Positions 57,222-64,000 of a stretch of DNA of 64,000 nucleotides are shown here, piece by piece (positions within the stretch are counted from its first letter, which is position 1; each line of letters starts with the position of its first letter). Source of the stretch: Larix kaempferi. Taxonomy: Eukaryota > Streptophyta > Pinopsida > Pinales > Pinaceae. The stretch lies in the NCBI GenBank assembly GCA_027924585.1, contig BSBM01001661.1, positions 5,403,501 to 5,467,500 on the forward strand. The letters are read 5' to 3'. The notes below the pieces were generated by a model. The model saw only the letters and a program-made list of their open reading frames with translations. It ran no database searches and was not told the DNA's origin. The position numbers and the translations under genes were made by a program.

Positions 57222-58554
57222 TGTAACACCCCCATTTTGACCTTTAGGATATTTTGGGATATAATGTAAATAGTGTATGCTTATTATGTATGATTCCTAG
57301 CGTGGAGCTCAAGGCCAAGGCCCCGCTAGTGAACGCTTGACCTTGAAGAGGCAAGAATTGGACATTATGCTACCCATGTGCTCGTGAACCATGGGGATTG
57401 TAAATATGCATTTTAATATAAATTCCCACAACTAGCTATGCAATGCAACAAGAGATGGGGGCATGATATTTACAAGGAATTGGGAGGGAAATATTCAAAC
57501 CCTTGAGCCAATCAAGTCAAGCCAAGTGTCAAGGAGAGAACCCATGAACCCTCAACTACCCATGTTGACTTTTGTGCCCAATCATTCATTTCTCCCAAGA
57601 TTTGGTTGAGGTAGTTAATGCCTTGGGGAATGGAGAGGTATGGCTGTCCAAATTCAAGTATGGGCAAGCCACCCTTCCTAGAATTTCGTGTTTGGCTTCT
57701 TGGGAAAGAAAAGAGCCACGAAATTGCCCCCAAGCCATTATTCACCCATCCGTTTTTCTCTTTCACGAGTTTGGAGCTGCCTAGGCGTTTTTCTCCATGG
57801 ATTTCCTGTGTTATCCTTCTTTTTCATAGCTGGGAAGGGCGTTTTTGTTGTGGTTAACAGTGGGGAAGAAAGAGAAACGATTTGGGGGTTTTATAGAGGC
57901 CGTTTTGGCCCACTGTATGCTCATACATATGTGGGAGAAATCAGTTTTCTTCCCTGGGGTTGATTCCCTGTTCCCACAATCCGTTTTTGGGTGTGCAACG
58001 ATTTGGGGAAGACCCATAGACTGTATTATGTGAATCCCATTGTTGAAATGTGTATCCATGCCCAGTTTTGAGTTGATGTGTGTAAATGAATGTTGGGGTT
58101 GAGATGGGTATCCATTGCTTTGGGATGTGCTGAGCTTGAGAGTCCCCTTTTCCTTGTAGATATCATGCCTAGCTCGGGGGTGGTATTTGAGTGTTGAAAG
58201 AATATAGGCTGGGCATAGACCTACAGTTGGGTGGAATGTTGCAGTGACATAGCTAGTTGCTTGGGACAATATTGCAGTGAGATAAGTATAATTTCTTATG
58301 GGTATTTACTTCTGCACTATTTAAATTAATGGATGGTTGTTCTTGTCATGATGGACGTATGCGAAAGGTGTGTGGATTATAATTTATTCTGCTGTGCACA
58401 TTTGATTTGAATCGCATCTGCACACATATTTATTTGTATTGTACTATCATTTGCATTGTTTATTAATAGTGAAATGGGCTAAGTTCTATAAAAGCCTAGG
58501 TTTTTGGGTATCATGTTCCCTTCCTTGCGTTAATAGATGGGAGGGGTTGTGACA
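57222..58554 (+). repeat. Solo LTR of a chromovirus-type element with TSD TTCAA
   Basis: 1333 bp from TGTAACACCCCCATTTTGACC to GTTGTGACA. TTCAA flanks both ends (57217-57221 and 58555-58559). No primer site or coding sequence is attached, so it is a solo LTR left by LTR-LTR recombination. It splits the leader of the Tat-like element. TATA box TATAAAAG at 58487-58494. Confidence 0.9.
58487..58494 (+). promoter_or_regulatory. TATA box of the solo LTR
   Basis: TTCTATAAAAGCC, about 60 bp before the LTR end. This leaves an unusually short R/U5, so the assignment is tentative. Confidence 0.4.
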
Positions 58555-58559
58555 TTCAA

Positions 58560-60701
58560 ACCATTTTACTGCTCATGTTTTTGGAGATTTGTTCATTCTT
58601 GAACTTGGATCTTGCCCCTCGCACCTGGGTAGCGGATCCAGAGTGACACTATGTCATTTCTTGATCTCTGTTCTCTATCTTTTGGCCTATCATCGCAACC
58701 CATCCATTAGTGTTCTCTAACATCGTCGCAATCCCCGCACTAGTGACCTGCAATGGTCACTCTGTGTACAAACACAGACTGCGTCGATCTGTCAAAACAA
58801 ACATAAGGGAATCCCCTCTCCATTTTTTATTTGGGTTTTGGTTTGGTGTACAAACCCCCCTCTGTGCTGCAAGATCCAGTCAGAGACCCCATTTTTTATT
58901 TGTGTGTTGAAGTGTTTGGTTTCATTTGGAGTTGTTTTGGGTTCCGTCTTGGACAAGTCCAAGATTTGGTAGTGGTGGGAACTTTCGTCTCCCCCACCTG
59001 CATCCACTCACCCTTGCATTCCCTCCTCTCCTTGCCAGATCTGGTCATTGTATTGGATCGGTTCCAAACCTCATTTGCATACATTTTTTGAGGATTGCTT
59101 GCTTTAGTGTTGCTTGCTACTGATTGATTTTGAGTGTTTGTGTGTATTTTCAGTCCATATGAGTGCTTGTCATTTTCTTGAGATTTTATGACTCATTGGA
59201 GTGCTGCAAGTGATCTTTTCATTTCAGTATTTGTGTTTAAAAGCATCGCTGTCATCAAATTGTTATTTTGATACATCCATTGATAAATCAAAAGTGCTTC
59301 ATTTCCATCATTTTTCAAGCTCATTTGAAGAATTGTACATGCATTGGAATGTCTCATTTATAGATATTTTGGAAAAGTTGAAAGAAAGTTAAATTATTTG
59401 TATTTTTCACGAATTATGAGTTACTCATTTTCTCGAAAAAATTCAAATAGATATCAAGTTTTGCAAAAGTGGTTCCATGCTTGGAAAGTTACATACATTT
59501 TTGGTTCTTATGCCTTTAAGCCATTGTAGTGAAAGTGAAAAGCTTGCATACTCTATTTAGAAACTCTCTCTTTTCATCACTTAGCATAATTTTTGTTTTG
59601 AAAAGATAAAAGAAAAAGAAAAACATGCTTTGATTTGGCTTAGTAGTGTTGTGTTATTTTCGTGTTTCGCTCAAAAAGGAAAAGAATACTTCATAGTCAT
59701 TTTTGTTATATTCAGGATTGTGTTGCATTTTGTTGTTTTGGCAATAGTCACTTGGGAAGAAATTTCTCCCTCCCATACATAGAGTTCATCAAAAGAAAAG
59801 TACATTTTTTGCATGTAGTTAGGGCTTGCATTATTTTTACCTTTATGTACTCACCTCATGCATTCACCTAACCGTCCAGATAAAATTAACGGTAGAACTA
59901 GGGTAAATTTTTTAGTAACTTGTGTGTAAGTTAGAGACACGTTCTGACGTCGTTAGGCATGGCAACTGTTGTTATTTTCTAGCACCGTATCCTGGGGGTA
60001 TTGTAGTCTTCCATGTACTTATCGGTATATTGAAGCTCTTTCACGTACCAACCAGGTATATCAAAGCTCTTTCACGTACCCACCAATTACTTCAAGTACT
60101 TGGCATATATCGAAAGGTGTTTCACGTACTTGGCGTATATAGAAAGGTGTTTCATGTACTCGGTAGTATATAGGAAGGTCTCGTGCCATACGGTTGTGCA
60201 TTAAACATCACCACTATGGATTTGAGCTCCCACGTACCTTGCGTATATCGAGAGACACCCTTAGGATTCCTGAGACCAACTGAGTTAACCTTTTGACCAT
60301 CTAGGCAGAGCAATACATTGAGAACAACACTCGAGGAGCTACTATGCATGTACTATCAGGTAGTCGAGTTATATGGTCAGGGGTACGATCCTAATCCTCC
60401 CTGGTTAGTGCTCTGAAAAATTGGGCCGAGTATAACTGTTGGACCCTGGAGTATATCACGAGTTGCGAAGCCTTGATAATCCCGTGAGGTTCCAGACTGT
60501 TGAATCCACTCTTATCACGAGTTTGCTTGCAGCCTTAGTTTGTGTAGGATTTTTCTGGACTACTTTTCTTTTGCTTAGATTTCCTTAGGAGAAAATTTTG
60601 TTTCAGTCACTCTGGTTGACTTTCCTTGGAGAAGGTCCCGTAGGATTTAGAACTTACCACCATAATATCCCCTTAACCAGGAGGTAATTTCGAAGGTAAG
60701 A
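58560..60701 (+). other. Untranslated leader of the Tat-like element
   Basis: Continues the sequence interrupted at 57221. No domain in any frame. T-rich stretches between 59040 and 59850 and the repeat at 60012-60182 are the only structure I see. Confidence 0.55.
60012..60182. repeat. Tandem repeat of about 30 bp, six copies
   Basis: Units read roughly CGTAC(T/C)(T/A)GG(C/T)(G/A)TATAT followed by CGAAAGGTGTTTCA. Starts lie near 60012, 60043, 60074, 60096, 60125 and 60155. A stray unit lies near 60231. Confidence 0.8.
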
Positions 60702-63700
60702 ATGGACCCACAAGCTAGGGTTGAGTCACATGAAGTGGAAAACCCTAATTTGAACGTTGGAGGACTCTTGTTTCCTTATACTCCTCCAGATTCGTCTGTC
60801 TCCCACCCTCCGTAGGGTGAAGAGGAACAAAATTCCACTTCACAAGACTTACCTCCCATTTTACCGGGAGAGCCTGGATCATTGGAATGGCTGAATCCAC
60901 CCCAGGACGACCCTACAAAAGCTGTTGGCCCTTCAGCTTACTAGACTTCATCTCTAGGCCACCTAGTGGCTCATTTTTCCATTGCATCCCCACCTACCCG
61001 GACCACTCCAGAAGGTACTCCACCAAATAGCTGGCCCAATTCCACCGAGATTTTCGGACCTCTTTGTGAGCACTTGGATCATTTACGTTCCTTGGGTGAT
61101 GAAGTTCGATGACAAAGTCTCACATATAGGGCCAGGTTTAGAGAAATCCCGATTCACAAGGTATCTTTTGATTCACCAGAACCATCCATCCATGACCTGA
61201 CCATCCATGAAACTGGAAAACCCTCAAAGGAGACTAGTCCTATACCTCACACGACCTAACCTGTTGAAGGGAAACTGTCCAACACACCTGTCACTACCAC
61301 AGTTACATTATCTGCTCCTCTCCCACCTCAAAACTCGCGGGGAAGATACTCTTCACCCCTTACATTTCTTATGGGTAATGTTCCTACCATGCTAGGTAAT
61401 CAACAACCTTCGTTGGGTCGACCATCACATCTTGGTCAGCACATTGTCGCTAGGGGGAAACCCCCGTCTCCTAACCCGAATCCAGCAGCAGGAGTCCCCA
61501 TCGGATCTTCTGTTGGCACTACACTTCCCGTCGACCCATCCACCACGGGATTATCCCATGTTGGGGGACCATCCAATGTAATTCAATCACCATTGATTCA
61601 AGCGTATCCAGGTTATGTTAACCCTGTGTCAGGTCAATTCAATCCCGGAAACGCACTCTATGGGATACCTTATCCCAGAAACCCATACAGTCTATGGGCA
61701 CATAAGAATGTTTTACAACATCGACCCTTACCAACTATCCCTCAAGTACCACCACCTCCGACTGGTCCACCCCCACCTCCCGCTGGAGGAGGCGGGCCTA
61801 CTCAGAATTCCAGAGGAGGCGGACCTCTGCCTTCAGGTAGAGGCCCATTCCATTCCGCTAAAAATGACCCATTCCCTTCCAGCAGCGGAGGGAATGGATC
61901 ACCCCCCACCGACGGAGGTGGTGGAGGACCATCCCATTATGGTGGTGGTGGAGGTGGACCACACCCTTCAGGTGGTGGAGGTGGTCCACCACCCCCTCCT
62001 GGCGGAGGTGATGGTGGATCTTATTATTACGGCGACGATGGTGTAGGTGGCCCCCATCCTTCCAGCGACGGAAGTGGCCCACCACCCCCTCCAGGAAAAG
62101 GAGGTGGAGGACCACTTTATTATGGAAGAAGCGGTGGTGGCAAACCTTACCTTTATGGTGGTGGTGGCAGAGGTGGCCCACCCCCCCTCCAGGTGGAGGT
62201 GGTGGGGGACCACCTTATTAAAACGGACCTCCCCCTTCTCCCGGTGGTGGAGGTGGCCCTCCACCCCCTCCCGGTGGCGGCGGTGGACCTCCACCTCCTC
62301 CCGACTGTGGTGGACCCCCCACCTTACGATAGTGGACCACCTTACTATGGCAATAGACCTACATCTAGTCCGAGCGACCCGTACCCCTATGGCCAGTTTC
62401 CTCCTGGAACACCCAATAATCAGTCGATACAAGGTCCCACTGGTCCTTACATGCCTTATCAGTACTATCAGTACCCGCATCCTCATCAGCAGTTGCCCAT
62501 TTTGGCTACTTTAGACCTGCTTGAACTATCTCTCCTAACCAACGACCCCATCTACCAAGGAACTAATTGGCCACCCATTCTGGTGAAAATTCCATCAGAT
62601 ATACCCAAATTTGATGGCAAGCCAGGTGAGGATCCTAAAAGCCATGTGATGACATACCACTTGTGGTGTTCATCCAACTCCTTGATGGATGACTCAATCC
62701 GCCTTAGGTTATTTCAACAGACTCTCACTGGTTCGGCTACCAAGTGGTATATTGAACTACCACCCCATTCTTTTCCCGATTTTAGTTCTCTTGCTATGAA
62801 TTTTCTAACTCATTTCCAGCTGCCTATACGGTATGAAAATGGTACAGAGCTTCTGAACTCGCTCCGTCAAAATACCGCTACTCACATCTCAGATCATATA
62901 CATGAGTGGCAGAGGAGACGATGTCTGATTAATGCTCCTATTCTAGAACAACTCCTAGCGGACTGGTTCACGAAGTCTCTCATACCTACCATAGCACGAG
63001 ATGTTTCCATGGGAGGGACTGTCACTAAGGAACAAGCCATCGCCCATGCCCATTTACTAGACTTAGTCTATGCTCAATCTGGCACGTTGTTTTATATTTT
63101 TCTTGACGCACCTCGTAACACGTATGACCCCGTGAAACCACCCAAGGGACCCCAAGCTGATGGCATCATCGGATCCCTTAACACCCAGCCTCCTTCTCAA
63201 ACTGTTGGATTGTCGAACCCCTAAAGTTCTTCCCCATCACCAACACAGGTTGGTCATGTCACCACCAAATCATCCACTCTTGCTGTCATCGAAGAAGTGA
63301 ATTCTGTTCAATCAACTTCACCTCAGAAGTCTGGTGGTAAGAAGAAGAAAAAAGGGAAACCTAAGAAATATTCCACCCAGCAAGAACAGAAGAGCATCCC
63401 TGATGACACCAAACAGAAAAGGAAGTTGAAGTATCCTTGTATACTGTGTGGTGATGACCACTTTTCTAAAGAGTGTCCCCATAGAGACGAAGTTCAAAAG
63501 TTTCTTAAGGGAAAACCCATACCCATAATCCTCAACGATCCCTTCCCTACTCAAAATCAGCAGTTGATTGCTCAAACCTCTCCTTTGCAAAGAGAGGCAT
63601 CCTCTACCGCGCATGTTCTCATGATGCGTAGTGAGAAAATCAGTTTGAACAATCGATCATGTTCGTACGACTCAGTCCGTTCGAAGGATATTGATGGAAG

Positions 63701-64000
63701 TAATACTAAAAAAGCTTCCACTTCTCTACCTGAGGTGACTATACCGCTGGCCTCTCTCACCATTGAGAAGCCCTTTTTCGAGTCAATATTGCATCCGCCC
63801 AAGAGCACAATTCAGAAAGTTGTTTTCAATCCCAATGCTTGGGCAGCTTAGAATTACAATATCATAGAGGACTTGGCATAAGCTCCTTGTGCCATGTCAA
63901 CCCTGGAAGTCTTGTAGAATTGTCCCAATCAATGCAATAATCTCCTCGCTGCCATCGGTGCAGTCGATACGGGTTCTTCGAATACCATCATGTTTAGACT
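60702..64000 (+). pseudogene. gag: Gag (and start of protease) of the Tat-like element, with Gly/Pro-rich domain
   Basis: The frame starts MDPQARVESHEVENP and stays in phase to the window edge, apart from a local shift. Stops lie at 60813, near 60943, 61110 and 61260, at 63222, and after 63849. The longest open part is 61371-63224 (617 aa). Residues about 346-550 are a low-complexity Gly/Pro domain (PPPPPAGGGG, GGGGGPHPSGG). The capsid domain follows (about 62560-63100): IPKFDGKPGEDPKSHVMTYH, LRLFQQTLTGSATKWYIEL, DFSSLAMNFLTHFQLPI and LNSLRQNTATHISDHIHEW. A Lys-rich stretch and one CCHC knuckle CILCGDDHFSKEC (about 63442) come next, and then VDTGSSNTIMF at about 63969, which has the Asp-Thr-Gly of a retropepsin. 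Confidence 0.85.

Larger units (their letters stand above)
56170..64000 (+). mobile_element. Ty3/gypsy element, Tat/Ogre-like, 5' part; continues past the window
   Basis: LTR end at 57042, tRNA-Arg-like primer site, and a leader of about 2.3 kb once the solo LTR is removed. A long gag starts at 60702, followed by the beginning of a protease at the right edge. The long leader, primer type and Pro/Gly-rich gag suggest the Tat/Ogre group; RT, which would decide, is outside. The LTR start is uncertain (about 56150-56230). Confidence 0.7.

Noticed and set aside
61858-62486. Long frames on the other frames and strand across the Gly/Pro region (e.g. His-rich minus frames)
   Set aside because: Low-complexity GGT/CCA sequence is open in many frames; only the frame continuous with the gag domain is supported.

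Overview
The window looks like intergenic DNA from a large, repeat-rich plant genome. A gymnosperm is my best guess, from the mix of Ty1/copia and Ty3/gypsy families and the complete lack of recognisable host genes, but the sequence does not prove the lineage. I find no intact host gene, no rRNA or tRNA gene and no CRISPR array. Almost everything that can be named is LTR-retrotransposon material. Most coding remnants carry in-frame stops, usually TAG, TAA or TGA where the family needs CAG, CAA, CGA or TGG. That is what decay of methylated, silenced DNA gives.

Layout: (1) 1-8835, a nearly full-length Ty3/gypsy element with Tat/Athila-like features, cut by the left edge, with gag, pol and a 3' LTR. 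(2) 8836-15593, unassigned DNA with hairpin-forming, 23-bp and about 95-bp tandem repeats. (3) 15594-26972, a gag-protease-only gypsy element with an LTR-like block inside it. It is split by a copia element, copia-1 (19192-26234), whose target-site duplication AAAGT is intact. (4) 27227-28473, a chromovirus-type LTR on the minus strand, followed by 4.5 kb of unassigned AT-rich DNA. (5) 33014-36172, copia-2 (LTR, gag, protease, integrase). It runs directly into copia-3 (36173-about 41300), which has an LTR, leader, spliced-looking module, RT/RNase H remnant and minisatellites. (6) 41302-49121, a non-autonomous gag-only element of TR-GAG type with 2-kb LTRs and the best-preserved gag in the window. 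(7) 49122-52066, gypsy gag/protease debris, then a 183-bp tandem array and an LTR end with its primer-binding site. (8) 52107-about 56150, a minus-strand copia-4 whose RT-RNase H cassette is tandemly duplicated. (9) about 56170-64000, the 5' part of a Tat/Ogre-like gypsy element (LTR end, tRNA-Arg-like primer site, 3.5-kb leader, Gly/Pro-rich gag), with a solo LTR (57222-58554, TSD TTCAA) in its leader. It continues past the right edge.

How the parts relate: copia-1, -3 and -4 look like members of one non-autonomous copia lineage. In copia-1 and -3 most of gag-protease-integrase is replaced by non-coding DNA with repeated splice-site-like motifs, and all three keep the acceptor-side end of that module just before RT. 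Copia-1, -3 and -4 each carry a different minisatellite between the RNase H stop and the 3' terminus. Copia-2 keeps the gag-protease-integrase half the others lack. The most interesting signals are the shared intron-like module, the TR-GAG element with an ORF inside its LTR, the RT-RNase H duplication, and two unrelated tandem arrays with periods close to 180 bp.
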